From: Paraburkholderia phenazinium
GTDB lineage: Bacteria; Pseudomonadota; Gammaproteobacteria; Burkholderiales; Burkholderiaceae
Reading direction: 5' to 3'
DNA: 64,000 bases
NCBI RefSeq assembly: GCF_900141745.1
Contig: NZ_FSRM01000001.1
Span: forward strand, 434,001 to 498,000
The position numbers and the translations under genes were made by a program. The notes below the pieces were generated by a model, which was not told the origin of the DNA, searched no databases, and worked only from the letters and a program-made list of their open reading frames with translations. Shown here piece after piece: positions 52,926-62,530 of this stretch (position 1 is the first letter of the stretch; each line of letters begins with the position of its first letter).

Positions 52926-53579
52926 ATGACGCAACCACGAATCTTCCAGTTCGGCGACGCCGCGCTAGTCTGCGAGGCCCACGCTCCCGCGACGCTCGAT
53001 TGCCAGCAGCGCGTCTGGGCGGTGGCCGAGGCCGCACGCGGCTGGCCGCATGTGCTCGAGGTCGTACCCGGCATGAACAACCTGACCATCATGTTCGATC
53101 CGCTGGAAGCAGACCGCGCCGCACTCACCAGGTTGCTGGAAGCGGCCTGGGACGCCCCGGGTGAGGCGCCTTCCGCCGGCCGCGAGGTCGAGATTCCAGT
53201 GCAGTACGGCGGCGAATTCGGCCCTGACCTGCAGGCGGTGGCGAATCACACAGGGCTGTCGGCGAAAGAGGTGGTCGCGCGTCATACGGCCGGCGAATAC
53301 GTGGTGTTTTTCCTCGGCTTCCAACCCGGCTTCGCCTATATGGGCGGTCTCGAGAAGGCGCTGCACACCCCGCGCCGCTCGTCGCCGCGGGTTGAGGTGC
53401 CGGCGGGGTCGGTGGGGATTGGCGGCGAGCAGACCGGCATCTATCCGGCTACATCGCCTGGCGGCTGGCAACTGATCGGCCGCACCTCCGTGCCCCTGTT
53501 CGATCCGGCGCGCTCGCCGCCCACCCTGCTGCAACCGGGCGACCGGGTGCGCTTCACCGTGGCGGGGATCACAGCATGA
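52926..53579 (+). CDS. pxpB: 5-oxoprolinase subunit PxpB
   Basis: From ATG 52926 (MTQPRIFQFGDAAL) the protein has 217 residues. Motifs of the family are FGDAALVCE, VVPGMNNLTIMFDP, and FLGFQPGFAYMGGL with the following TPRRSSPRVEVPAGSVGIGG, which form the PxpB/KipI fold. With PxpC and PxpA it opens 5-oxoproline to glutamate using ATP. It overlaps pxpC by 4 nt. An upstream ATG at 52887 would add 13 residues not typical for the family. Confidence 0.93.
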   Translation: MTQPRIFQFGDAALVCEAHAPATLDCQQRVWAVAEAARGWPHVLEVVPGMNNLTIMFDPLEADRAALTRLLEAAWDAPGEAPSAGREVEIPVQYGGEFGPDLQAVANHTGLSAKEVVARHTAGEYVVFFLGFQPGFAYMGGLEKALHTPRRSSPRVEVPAGSVGIGGEQTGIYPATSPGGWQLIGRTSVPLFDPARSPPTLLQPGDRVRFTVAGITA

Positions 53580-54628
53580 TCGACGTGATTCGCGCGGGTC
53601 TTCTGACCACGGTTCAGGATCTCGGACGGCATGGCTACCGGCATCTCGGCGTGGCCATGGGCGGCGCGCTCGACCGGCTCTCGCTCGAAGTGGGCAACCG
53701 CCTCGTCGGCAACCGGCCCGACGCTGCAGGCCTCGAGGTCACCTTTGGACCGACCGTGCTACGCTTTCCGCGTGCCACCCGGGTCGCGATTACCGGTACC
53801 GAGTTCGGCGCCACGCTCGACGGCAAGCCCGTCTATTCATGGTGGAGCCTGCCAGTCCAGGCCGGTCAGGAATTGACGTTGCAAGCGGCCAGGCGCGGCA
53901 TGCGCGGCTACGTCTGCATCGCCGGCGGAATCGACGTGCTGCCGATGCTTGGCTCGCGCAGCACCGACCTCGCCGGTCATTTCGGCGGCCTCGGTGGCCG
54001 CGCATTGCGCGACGGCGACCGGCTGCCGGTCGGCGTGCCCTCGTCACGCGCTGGCGCGAGCTTTAGTCCGCAAGCCCCCGAATTCGGCGTCAAGGCGCCC
54101 AGCTGGTGCAAATTCGTGCTGGTTCATGAACCTTTGCGTCGCGGCCGGCATCCATCTGGTGTGGCGTGGGCAGTACCGATTCGCGTGCTGCATGGACCCG
54201 AGTACGATCAATTTCCCGCCAGCGCTCACGAGGCGTTCTGGTCGGACGAATGGCTTGTGACGCCCAACAGCAATCGCATGGGCTACCGGCTTTCCGGCAC
54301 CGAACTCCAGCGCGCGCACAAGACCGATCTGCTGTCGCATGCGGTGATGCCGGGGACGATCCAGGTGCCGCCGAACGGCCAGCCGATCGTGTTACTGAGC
54401 GATGCGCAGACCACCGGCGGTTATCCGAAGATCGGCGCGGTCATCCAGGCCGACCTGTGGAAGCTCGCCCAGGTGCGCCTGAACAGCGCGATCCGTTTCA
54501 TCCCGACGACGCCTCAGGAGGCGCGTCACGCTTTACTCGAAGAACGGGCGTATCTGCGGCAGATCGATGCCGCGATCGCGATGCATGAGGAACGCTGCGC
54601 ACGCCAGCCGGCGCTGGCAGTGTCGTGA
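53576..54628 (+). CDS. pxpC: 5-oxoprolinase subunit PxpC
   Basis: This 350-residue protein begins MIDVIRAGLLTTVQDLGRHG, then YRHLGVAMGGALDRLS, the PxpC/KipA signature. It continues with GYVCIAGGIDVLPMLGSRST and the C-terminal PPNGQPIVLLSDAQTTGGYP, all diagnostic for allophanate-hydrolase-subunit-2-type proteins. It pairs with PxpB to form the phosphorylating part of the 5-oxoprolinase. Its start overlaps the pxpB stop (ATGA), and pxpA follows after 18 bp. Confidence 0.94.
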   Translation: MIDVIRAGLLTTVQDLGRHGYRHLGVAMGGALDRLSLEVGNRLVGNRPDAAGLEVTFGPTVLRFPRATRVAITGTEFGATLDGKPVYSWWSLPVQAGQELTLQAARRGMRGYVCIAGGIDVLPMLGSRSTDLAGHFGGLGGRALRDGDRLPVGVPSSRAGASFSPQAPEFGVKAPSWCKFVLVHEPLRRGRHPSGVAWAVPIRVLHGPEYDQFPASAHEAFWSDEWLVTPNSNRMGYRLSGTELQRAHKTDLLSHAVMPGTIQVPPNGQPIVLLSDAQTTGGYPKIGAVIQADLWKLAQVRLNSAIRFIPTTPQEARHALLEERAYLRQIDAAIAMHEERCARQPALAVS

Positions 54629-54646
54629 GACCAAGTAGAGGAAATT

Positions 54647-55399
54647 ATGGAAATCGATTTGAATGCCGATCTCGGCGAGGGCTGCGGCTCCGATGAGGCG
54701 CTGCTCGACCTCGTCAGTTCGGCCAATATTGCGTGCGGTTGGCACGCGGGCGGCGCCAATGCGATGCATGACTGCGTTCGGTGGGCCGTCGCGAAAGGCG
54801 TGTCGATTGGCGCGCATCCGAGCTTCAACGATCCGGAAAACTTCGGCCGCAAGGAAATGGACTTGCCCGCCAACGAGATCTACGCGGGCGTGCTGTACCA
54901 GCTCGGCGCGCTCTCGGCGATTGCTCAGGCCGAAGGTGGCCGCATCGCGCACGTCAAGCCGCACGGCGCGCTCTACAACCAGGCCGCGCGCGACCCGAAG
55001 ATCGCCGACGCGATCGTCTCGGCGGTGCACGATTTCGATCCGTCCGTGGCCGTGTTCGCGCTTGCCAATAGCGGCCTCGTGACGGCCGCCCGCGAAGCAG
55101 GCCTCGTCGCCATTGAGGAAGTGTTCGCCGACCGCGGCTATCGCGCCGACGGCTCCCTCGTTCCGCGCAAGGAGCCAGGTGCGCTGCTCGATGACGAAGA
55201 GGAAGTGCTCGAACGCACCCTCACGATGGTGCGCGAGCAACGCGTGCAGGCCGTGGATGGCCACTGGGTACCGCTCAATGCACAGACCATCTGCCTGCAC
55301 GGCGACGGTCCGCATGCGCTGGCGTTTGCGCGTCGCATCCGCAGCGCGCTCGAAAGCGCCGGCATCGAGGTTCACGCGGCCAACGCCGTACGCGCGTGA
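54647..55399 (+). CDS. pxpA: 5-oxoprolinase subunit PxpA (LamB/YcsF family)
   Basis: This 250-residue protein has the family signatures [29 protein letters not shown] and [13 protein letters not shown], ending in [17 protein letters not shown]. It belongs to the LamB/YcsF metal-dependent TIM-barrel group and supplies the hydrolytic step of ATP-dependent 5-oxoproline opening. AGAGGAAAT precedes the ATG. It closes the pxpBCA operon, and an intrinsic terminator follows 39 bp later. Confidence 0.95.
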   Translation: MEIDLNADLGEGCGSDEALLDLVSSANIACGWHAGGANAMHDCVRWAVAKGVSIGAHPSFNDPENFGRKEMDLPANEIYAGVLYQLGALSAIAQAEGGRIAHVKPHGALYNQAARDPKIADAIVSAVHDFDPSVAVFALANSGLVTAAREAGLVAIEEVFADRGYRADGSLVPRKEPGALLDDEEEVLERTLTMVREQRVQAVDGHWVPLNAQTICLHGDGPHALAFARRIRSALESAGIEVHAANAVRA

Positions 55400-55437
55400 G
55401 CCCGAGCGGCTGAAGCCACAGCGACTGAAGAGTCCGT

Positions 55438-55463
55438 AACGCCCCGCCTCGTGCGGGGCGTTT
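55438..55463 (+). terminator. Intrinsic terminator after pxpA
   Basis: AACGCCCCGC-CTCGT-GCGGGGCGTT, a 10-bp perfect stem followed by T. The DUF969 gene downstream therefore probably has its own promoter or relies on partial read-through. Confidence 0.75.
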
Positions 55464-55619
55464 GCCAGGCGCAGTACCCACAGCAGTAAATGACAGCAGC
55501 AAGTCAGTGACGCCGCCAGCCAGAGCGGCGCACAGCAAGACGGCGCAGGGGATATGCACGCGCCTCCCCACGTTAGCCGCGATCAGCGGCAAGGTTAGCA
55601 ACCCCGTTTGGAGATCCTG

Positions 55620-56363
55620 ATGCAGACAGCAGTCAACTTATGGCCGCTTATTGGCGTGGCCGTGATCATTGTCGGTTTTGTGTTGCGCTTTAATCCGATG
55701 CTGATCGTGGCCGCCGCCGCTATCGTCACCGCGCTGGCCGCGCACTTTCCACCCGAGAAAATCCTTGCCGCCATCGGCACGGGCTTTATCAAGACCCGCA
55801 ATATCCCCGTGATCCTGCTGCTGCCGTTGGCGGTGATCGGCCTGCTCGAACGGCACGGTCTGCGCGAACGGGCGCAAACGTGGATCGCGGGCATCCGCGC
55901 GGCCACGGCCGGACGCCTGCTGATCGTCTATCTGCTGGTGCGCGAACTGACGGCGGCCGTCGGCCTGACCGGTCTCGGCGGTCATCCGCAGATGGTGCGT
56001 CCGCTGATCGCGCCGATGACCGAGGGCGCCGCCGAAACCCGCTACGGCAAGCTCACCGACGCAGTGCGCTACCGCCTGCGTGCGTTCGCGGCCGCCACCG
56101 ACAACGTCGGCCTGTTTTTCGGCGAGGACGTCTTTGTTGCGTTCGGTGCGATCGTGCTGATGACCACTTTCCTGCGCGAGGCCGGCATCGAAGTCGCACC
56201 GATGCACGTTGCCGTATGGGGCATCCCCACCGCCATCTGCGCATTCCTGATTCACGGCTTCCGGCTGTATCTGCTCGATCGCAGCCTCGAGCGTGAACTG
56301 GGCCGCAACGCAGCGTCGAACGCCGCTGCGCAAACCCCGTCTGCGAAGGGAGACGAGGCATGA
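55620..56363 (+). CDS. DUF969 membrane protein, probable transporter subunit
   Basis: From ATG 55620 (TTTGGAG 7 nt upstream) the protein has 247 residues with several membrane helices (about 6-24, 28-46, 63-84, 101-118, 170-190). It has the DUF969 motif RELTAAVGLTGLGGHPQMVR and the adjacent PLIAPMTEGAAE. DUF969 and DUF979 proteins always occur as pairs and are commonly linked to pxpBCA. They are thought to form a 5-oxoproline or related transporter. The stop overlaps the DUF979 start by 4 nt. Confidence 0.88.
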   Translation: MQTAVNLWPLIGVAVIIVGFVLRFNPMLIVAAAAIVTALAAHFPPEKILAAIGTGFIKTRNIPVILLLPLAVIGLLERHGLRERAQTWIAGIRAATAGRLLIVYLLVRELTAAVGLTGLGGHPQMVRPLIAPMTEGAAETRYGKLTDAVRYRLRAFAAATDNVGLFFGEDVFVAFGAIVLMTTFLREAGIEVAPMHVAVWGIPTAICAFLIHGFRLYLLDRSLERELGRNAASNAAAQTPSAKGDEA

Positions 56364-57316
56364 CACTCACTATCAACTATCTGTTCTGGCTGGTCGGCAT
56401 CGTGCTGCTGATCGTCGGCGGCATGATCCTCACCGACAAGGAACACCCGCGCCGTTTTAGCAGCGGCGGTTTCTGGATCCTGTACGCGCTGATCTTCCTG
56501 ATTGGCGACCTGATTCCGCCGTCGATCGTCGGCGTGCTGGTGATCGTGATGGCGCTGGTCGCGGGGTTCGGTGGCGTGACGGCGGCCAAGCCCAAGGTGC
56601 TGTCGCCCGAAGCCCGTCAGGCCAGTGCCACGCGCCTCGGCAACAAGCTGTTCATTCCCGCGCTGACGATTCCGGTCGTCACCGTCGTGATCACGCTGGC
56701 GGCGAGCTATCTGATCTTCGGCGGCAAGCCCCTGATCGACCCGAAGAATGTCACGCTGATCGGCTTCGGTATTGGCTGCGTGATTGCCCTTGCAGTTGCA
56801 TGCGTGATGACGCGCGATACGGTCGGCCAGTCGATGAAGGAAGCACGCCGCCTCGTCGATGCGCTCTCGTGGGCCGCGGTCCTGCCGCAGATGCTGGGCA
56901 TGCTCGGCCTCGTGTTCTCCGACGCGGGCGTCGGCAAGGCCGTCGCGCATGTGACGACGGCCTATATCAACCTCGACTACCGCTTCGTCGCGGTGGCCGT
57001 GTACTGCATCGGCATGGCGGTGTTCACGATGGTGATGGGCAACGGCTTCGCCGCTTTCCCGGTGATGACCGGCGGAGTGGGCGTGCCGATTCTGGTCGGC
57101 GTGTTCCACGGCAATCCGGCGGTAATGGTTGCGATCGGCATGTTCTCGGGCTACTGCGGCACACTGATGACGCCGATGGCCGCGAACTTCAACATGGTGC
57201 CGGTCGCGTTGCTCGAACTGCCGGACAAGAACGCGGTGATCAAGGTGCAGGTGCCCACGGCATTGTCGCTGCTGGTGGTGAATATCCTGTTGCTGAACTA
57301 CCTGATGTTTCTGTAG
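56360..57316 (+). CDS. DUF979 membrane protein, probable transporter subunit
   Basis: This 318-residue protein has about eight to ten hydrophobic helices. DUF979 features include YLFWLVGIVLLIVGGMI at the N-terminus, the segment YRFVAVAVYCIGMAVFTMVM, then NGFAAFPVMTGGVGVPIL and CGTLMTPMAANFNMVP. It is translationally coupled to DUF969 by an ATGA overlap. Together the two probably form a membrane permease for 5-oxoproline or a pyroglutamyl compound, by association with pxpBCA. Not biochemically established here. Confidence 0.88.
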   Translation: MTLTINYLFWLVGIVLLIVGGMILTDKEHPRRFSSGGFWILYALIFLIGDLIPPSIVGVLVIVMALVAGFGGVTAAKPKVLSPEARQASATRLGNKLFIPALTIPVVTVVITLAASYLIFGGKPLIDPKNVTLIGFGIGCVIALAVACVMTRDTVGQSMKEARRLVDALSWAAVLPQMLGMLGLVFSDAGVGKAVAHVTTAYINLDYRFVAVAVYCIGMAVFTMVMGNGFAAFPVMTGGVGVPILVGVFHGNPAVMVAIGMFSGYCGTLMTPMAANFNMVPVALLELPDKNAVIKVQVPTALSLLVVNILLLNYLMFL

Positions 57317-57542
57317 GACTCGCCGCGCCCGCGGCTAGGTGAGGTGACTCCGCAAGCGACCTGGCGCGGCAATTTTGCGACAGCAAGATGCCGCGCCAAC
57401 CCTTGCCGGGACGCCCTGTCGCGGCAAATTAGGATGCGTCTGATCGAACCGGAAGAGCTTGAGACATAAGCTGGTCGATGTTCTCTCATCAACCAGCCGG
57501 CGCACGCAACATGCAGGCGCCGACGCTCTCAAGCAGGTTCTC

Positions 57543-59336
57543 ATGGAACAGCATCTCCATCTGGGTGACGCGCGCCACGAAGCGGCTGCACCGACCTACA
57601 TCGACGCTCTGCTCGCCGCCGCGCTCGATGCCCATCAGGCGGGTCATCTCGATCAGGCCGCACCGTTGTATCAGGAAGCGCTGACAATCAACCCGGTTCA
57701 CGCCGGCGCGCTGCATTACTTCGGCGTCCTGCATCATCAACGGCGCGATCACGCAGCGGCGGCCGCACTGCTGGATCATGCGCTCGAAATCGAACCTGCC
57801 AATGCGGCGTGCTGGAGCAACCGCGGTCTCGTCGCCGCAGCGCTCGGTCGCTACGACGAGGCACAACGATGCTACTGGCAGGCACTGCAACTGCAGCCTG
57901 ACTTCGCCGACGCACGCAATAACCTCGGCGTTACGCTGCAGGCGCAAGGCGAGCATGAAGCCGCGGTGCGTCAGTATCGCGAGGCCGTGGCGCTCAATCC
58001 GTCGCTGGTAGACGCTCACCTGAATCTTGGCACCGCGCTCGCCAAACTCGAGCACTATGACGAAGCGCTCGCATGCTACGAACAGGCCCTCGCGCTCGAT
58101 CCGTATTCCGCCGACGCTCACTTCAATGCTGGCAACGCGCTGACCGCAAAGGGCAACAGCGCGGCAGCTATTGCGCGCTTTCGACGTGCGATCGAACTGC
58201 GACCCGCCTTTGCGCAGGCGCACGTGAATCTGGGCAGTGCGACCGGCAAGCTGGGGAACTACGCCGAGGCTGAGCAGCAGTACCGCCACGCGGTTGCTCT
58301 GCAGCCGAACCCGACCAATCTGGTGTGTCTCGGCGGATCGCTCGGTGCGCAAGGACGCCTCGACGAAGAGGAAGTGTTTTATCGCCACGCGCTCGCAATC
58401 GATCCCGGCTACGTCGACGCTCATCAGAATCTCGCATGGCTGCTGCTCAAGCGCGGCGACTACAAGCAAGGCTGGGTGGAATTCGCGAAACGTTGGCGCC
58501 CGCAAGATTACGCGGCGATCGCAGTGGGCGGCGTGCCGGAATGGCACGGTGAACCGCTCGATGGCCGTAGCGTGCTGCTGGTCGGCGACCAGGGCTTCGG
58601 CGATCAGCTGCAGTTTTTGCGTTTCGCGCGCGTGCTTGAAGAGCTTGGCGCCACAGTCGATGTTTGCGTGCGCGAACCGCTAGTGCCGCTTGCGGAGCGC
58701 GTGCCGGGAGTCCATCGCGCGTGGAGCGGCAAAGCCGGCGGGCGTTACGACTTCTGGGCGCCGCTGATGAGCGTGCCATCATGCGTTGGCACCGAGATCG
58801 CGACGATTCCCGCTGACATGCCGTATGTTTTCGCTGAGCAGACGAAGATCGAAGCGTGGCGTGAGCGCGTAGAAGCGGTGGCTGGCCCGCGTCGCAAGAT
58901 CGGGCTGGTGTGGGCTGGCAGTCCGACCTTCGGCAATGATCGCTATCGGTCGATGCGCCTCGAAAATTTCGCGCCACTCGGTGAACTGAAGGACATCGCC
59001 TGGTTCTCGTTGCAGAAGGGACCGGCTGAAGCGCAGCTCGTCGACGCGCCGGAAACATTCCGGCCGCACAACGTCGCCGCTGACCTGCGCGATTTCACCG
59101 AAACCGCCGCGCTGATCATGAACCTGGATCAAGTGATCGCAGTCGATACCGGCGTCGCGCATCTGACGGGCGCATTGGGCAAACCGGTGTGGGTAATGCT
59201 GCCAGCGAACTCGGACTGGCGCTGGCTGGAAAATCGCAGCGACTCACCGTGGTATCCGTGCGCGCGGTTGTTCAGGCAAGCAGTGCTGGGGGACTGGACG
59301 CCGGTAACGGCAAGTGTGGTTGAAGCGCTGCGATAA
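57543..59336 (+). CDS. TPR protein with C-terminal glycosyltransferase-like domain
   Basis: From ATG 57543 the protein has 597 residues. About residues 20-330 are eight or nine tetratricopeptide repeats (for example AACWSNRGLVAAALGRYDEA, ADARNNLGVTLQAQGEHEAA). The C-terminal 250 residues have GDQGFGDQLQFLRFARVLEE, ARKIGLVWAGSPTFGNDRYR in part, and VIAVDTGVAHLTGALGKPVW, the last typical of family-9/41-like glycosyltransferases. It may glycosylate proteins or a cell-surface polymer. The open frame extends upstream to 57459, but AGCAGG before 57543 favours this start. Confidence 0.82.
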   Translation: MEQHLHLGDARHEAAAPTYIDALLAAALDAHQAGHLDQAAPLYQEALTINPVHAGALHYFGVLHHQRRDHAAAAALLDHALEIEPANAACWSNRGLVAAALGRYDEAQRCYWQALQLQPDFADARNNLGVTLQAQGEHEAAVRQYREAVALNPSLVDAHLNLGTALAKLEHYDEALACYEQALALDPYSADAHFNAGNALTAKGNSAAAIARFRRAIELRPAFAQAHVNLGSATGKLGNYAEAEQQYRHAVALQPNPTNLVCLGGSLGAQGRLDEEEVFYRHALAIDPGYVDAHQNLAWLLLKRGDYKQGWVEFAKRWRPQDYAAIAVGGVPEWHGEPLDGRSVLLVGDQGFGDQLQFLRFARVLEELGATVDVCVREPLVPLAERVPGVHRAWSGKAGGRYDFWAPLMSVPSCVGTEIATIPADMPYVFAEQTKIEAWRERVEAVAGPRRKIGLVWAGSPTFGNDRYRSMRLENFAPLGELKDIAWFSLQKGPAEAQLVDAPETFRPHNVAADLRDFTETAALIMNLDQVIAVDTGVAHLTGALGKPVWVMLPANSDWRWLENRSDSPWYPCARLFRQAVLGDWTPVTASVVEALR

Positions 59337-59368
59337 ACCAGACAAACGATCGCGTCACGTTCGCCTCC

Positions 59369-60517
59369 TCACCCCGCCTCCACCACAAACCCGTGCTGCC
59401 GCAACAACTGCAGCACGCCCTTCGGCCCACCCAGATGCAACGCCCCGATCGCCACGAACACCGGCTTGTTCGGTCCGGCAATCAACAACATCCTCGCAAC
59501 GAAACGCCGGTTCCGTTCGTACACAATCCTGTTATCAATCGAATCGGACACGCGCTTGTCGCGCGCCAGCACTTCCGACTTGGCCGCCTGCCACGCGGCA
59601 ATCGCGTCCGCATCGCCCACCTGCCAGAGCCTGTGTAACGTTTGCACATCGGCGAGATTTTCGGCCGGCGTCTGCACCAGGTCCTGCGCCAGCATCTCGC
59701 GCTGCTGCGCGGACGACAAACTGGTGAACGAGCGCATCTGTTCCCCAAGCGTCTCGAGACCGACAATCTTGCCGCGCGTGCGCAGATAGACGTTCTGCAA
59801 CTGCGCCTCGGTACCGTATTCGGTCTGCAGCCCCGCACTCAGGGAATCGTAGGTTTCAACCAGCAGCGAAGCGAGCCACGGCCGCATTCTCTTGATCTCA
59901 TCGAGCGCCGCCGGGTTGCCGCGCAAGCGGACTTCGAGCTTGTGCCAGAGCGATTCCGGCAAATACTTCGGCAGGCACGCGCTGCGGCACACACCGTACT
60001 TCGACACGTCATCCTGCGACACCAGCAGGTCGTCCGGCGACAACTCCAGCGCCAGCGTCGGGGAAGCGGCCAGCGCAGCCAGAATCTGCGGCCGGAACGG
60101 CTTGCCCGGCGGATAGTCAGCCGGGTCGCCGACGTGCAGTGTTCCGAGCAGATAGATCGTAGTGGAGCCACGCGTGGCGACGTAGAACGGCATGCGCGCC
60201 GGTTGCGCGCGGACCGCGCCGCCGGTCGTCGTACTGGATGCTGGCGGCGGATTAAAACCGGGCAGTGTCGCCCGCGGCTGCCCGGGCGAAGCAGGGGCTG
60301 CGGGGACCGGCAGGTTCGGCCGTCCGTTTTGCGCCGGGGAAGTCGCAGCCGCGCCCGCAGCAGATGCCGTGGCGGCCGGCCAAGCAGAAACGAGTGAGAC
60401 GCCAGCAAGCGTGGCACAACCCAGCAGCCACGCTCGCCAGCGCCGCGCGAAAACGGCGTCACAGCCGCCTCCACGCAGACGGCGCGCAGGACGACGCGCC
60501 GCCAACGTTTCAGGCAT
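59369..60517 (-). CDS. TraB/GumN-family protein
   Basis: From ATG 60517 ([14 protein letters not shown]) the protein has 382 residues. A hydrophobic stretch (about 29-50) is a signal peptide or anchor and is followed by a proline/alanine-rich linker. The TraB/GumN domain has TTIYLLGTLHVGDP, TLALELSPDD and, at the C-terminus, PVFVAIGALHLGGPKGVL. This Tiki-like fold is linked to metalloprotease activity in animals, while the bacterial role is unclear. A periplasmic location is likely. The start overlaps the end of dppF by 8 nt. Confidence 0.87.
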   Translation of the reverse strand: MPETLAARRPARRLRGGGCDAVFARRWRAWLLGCATLAGVSLVSAWPAATASAAGAAATSPAQNGRPNLPVPAAPASPGQPRATLPGFNPPPASSTTTGGAVRAQPARMPFYVATRGSTTIYLLGTLHVGDPADYPPGKPFRPQILAALAASPTLALELSPDDLLVSQDDVSKYGVCRSACLPKYLPESLWHKLEVRLRGNPAALDEIKRMRPWLASLLVETYDSLSAGLQTEYGTEAQLQNVYLRTRGKIVGLETLGEQMRSFTSLSSAQQREMLAQDLVQTPAENLADVQTLHRLWQVGDADAIAAWQAAKSEVLARDKRVSDSIDNRIVYERNRRFVARMLLIAGPNKPVFVAIGALHLGGPKGVLQLLRQHGFVVEAG

Positions 60518-61529
60518 CCACGTCCCCCACCTCCTCGGCCCGGTGACACGACACCTGACGCCCATCCACTTCGCGCAGCTTCGGTTCTTCACTGCGGCAA
60601 CGCTCGATCGCATACGGGCAGCGTTGATGGAACGTGCAACCCGAGGGCGGATTGAGCGGCGACGGCATCTCACCTTGCAGCTTGATCTTGATCGTGCGAT
60701 CCGCCTCGAAGATCGACGGCGTCGCCGACATCAGCGCCCGCGTATACGGATGACGCGGATTCGTAAAGACCCGTTTCTTGTCGCCCAGTTCGACCACGCC
60801 GCCGAAGTACATCACCATCACATCGTCGGCGATATGCTCCACCACCGACAGGTTGTGCGAAATAAACACATAGCTGGTCTTGAACTGCTCCTGCAGATCC
60901 ATGAACAGATTGAGAATCTGCGCCTGGATCGAGACATCGAGCGCGGACACCGGTTCATCGGCCACGACGATCTGCGGATCGAGAATCATCGCGCGCGCAA
61001 TCGCCACGCGCTGACGCTGGCCACCCGAGAACATATGCGGATAGCGTTTGGCGTGCTCCGGCCGCAGGCCCACCGTGCGCATCATCTGTGCAATACGCTC
61101 GGCGCGATCGCTCGCGCTCAACTGCGTATTGATGGCGAGCGGCTCGCCGAGCGTCTGCTCGACGGTCTTGCGCGGATTCAACGACGCAAACGGGTTCTGG
61201 AACACCATCTGCACGCGCCGGCGCAATGCCGCGACCTTCGCGTGATCGGCGCCGGCAACGTCTTCACCGTCGATCATCAGTCGGCCGGCGGTCGGTCCTT
61301 CGATCATCGTGAGCTGGCGCGCGAGCGTCGACTTGCCGCAACCGGACTCACCGACGACCGCCAGCGTCTTGCCGCGGTCGAGCGAAAACGACACGCCGTT
61401 CAACGCCTTCACCGTGCCGCGGCCGAACATGCCGCGCTTCACCGAGTAATGCCGCGCCAGCTGATCGGCAACCAGCACGTGATCGCCCGCCTGACCCGTC
61501 GGGCGGCGCGTTTCGGGTACTGCATTCAT
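60510..61529 (-). CDS. dppF: Peptide ABC transporter ATP-binding protein DppF-type
   Basis: From ATG 61529 the protein has 339 residues. It has Walker [10 protein letters not shown], signature [15 protein letters not shown], Walker [13 protein letters not shown] and switch HNLSVVEHI, plus the C-terminal oligopeptide-transporter domain with its Cys-containing [11 protein letters not shown]. With DppD it powers the DppBC permease for uptake of dipeptides or related compounds. Its start overlaps the dppD stop (ATGA). The open frame to 61691 upstream overlaps dppD and is not used. Confidence 0.93.
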   Translation of the reverse strand: MNAVPETRRPTGQAGDHVLVADQLARHYSVKRGMFGRGTVKALNGVSFSLDRGKTLAVVGESGCGKSTLARQLTMIEGPTAGRLMIDGEDVAGADHAKVAALRRRVQMVFQNPFASLNPRKTVEQTLGEPLAINTQLSASDRAERIAQMMRTVGLRPEHAKRYPHMFSGGQRQRVAIARAMILDPQIVVADEPVSALDVSIQAQILNLFMDLQEQFKTSYVFISHNLSVVEHIADDVMVMYFGGVVELGDKKRVFTNPRHPYTRALMSATPSIFEADRTIKIKLQGEMPSPLNPPSGCTFHQRCPYAIERCRSEEPKLREVDGRQVSCHRAEEVGDVDA

Positions 61530-62530
61530 CGTGCGCCTCCGTGAGTGTGGATGTTGGCGTCGCCGGTGAGGTTCAACGGCTTGATACAGCGTACCCTGGT
61601 TACCTCTGTATGACCTTGCAACGGCCCAAGTGCCGGGCGCGCCTTGGTGCAATCGTCGACCACATACTTGCAGCGCGGTGCGAACAGACACCCTTTGGGC
61701 CGGTCGTCGCGGCCCGGCACCATTCCCGGCAACGCGGCCAGCCGCACCGCGCCGACATTGTGCTCGGGAATCGCCGCCAGCAGCGCTTCCGTATACGGAT
61801 GATGAGGCGCGGCAAAAATATCGGGCACCTTGTTGGTCTCGATCACCTCGCCCGCGTACATCACCGCCACGCGCTGCGCGACTTCGGAGACCACAGCAAG
61901 ATCGTGCGAAATGAGTACGAGCGCCATGCCGCGTTCCTTCTGCAGCTTCACCAGCAGTTCCATGATCTGCGCCTGGATCGTCACGTCGAGCGCGGTGGTC
62001 GGCTCGTCGGCGATCAGCAGCTTCGGATTGCAGGCGACCGCCATCGCGATCATCACGCGCTGATTCATCCCGCCCGACATCTGATGCGGAAACGAAGTGA
62101 TGCGGTTTTTCGCATCGGGGATGCCAACCTGGTCGAGCAGTTCGATCGTCCGCTGATGCAGCGCGGCGCCGCGCAAGCCTTCATGTAGCTTCAGCACTTC
62201 CTTGATCTGATAGCCGACCGTGTAGCTCGGATTCAGACTGGTGAGCGCATCCTGGAACACCATCGCGATGTCTTTGCCGATGATCTTGCGGCGCTCCTTC
62301 GGCGAGGCATTCAGCAGATCCTTGCCGTCGAAGCGGATCTCGTCGGCGCTGACCTTGCCCGGTGCGTCGATCAGGCCCATCAGCGCCATCATCGTCACGC
62401 TCTTGCCCGAGCCCGATTCGCCCACGACGCCGACGACTTCGCCCGGCGCCACGTCCAGGTCGATCCGGTCGACAGCCGGGAGGCCGTTGAAGTTCACCGC
62501 GAGATTTCGGATGGTCAGTAAGTTACTCAT
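61526..62530 (-). CDS. dppD: Peptide ABC transporter ATP-binding protein DppD-type
   Basis: This 334-residue protein has Walker [11 protein letters not shown]-loop [14 protein letters not shown], signature [15 protein letters not shown], Walker [15 protein letters not shown] and the C-terminal oligopeptide-transporter segment [11 protein letters not shown]. It is the usual heterodimer partner of DppF. It starts directly after the dppC stop and ends overlapping dppF, within the minus-strand operon dppB-C-D-F. Confidence 0.93.
   Translation of the reverse strand: MSNLLTIRNLAVNFNGLPAVDRIDLDVAPGEVVGVVGESGSGKSVTMMALMGLIDAPGKVSADEIRFDGKDLLNASPKERRKIIGKDIAMVFQDALTSLNPSYTVGYQIKEVLKLHEGLRGAALHQRTIELLDQVGIPDAKNRITSFPHQMSGGMNQRVMIAMAVACNPKLLIADEPTTALDVTIQAQIMELLVKLQKERGMALVLISHDLAVVSEVAQRVAVMYAGEVIETNKVPDIFAAPHHPYTEALLAAIPEHNVGAVRLAALPGMVPGRDDRPKGCLFAPRCKYVVDDCTKARPALGPLQGHTEVTRVRCIKPLNLTGDANIHTHGGAR

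Noticed and set aside
57489..58547. 352-codon minus-strand frame
   Set aside because: Antisense to the TPR gene; its repeats only mirror the TPR repeats.
60192..61544. 450-codon plus-strand frame
   Set aside because: Antisense to the TraB/GumN and dppF genes; low-complexity arginine/histidine composition.
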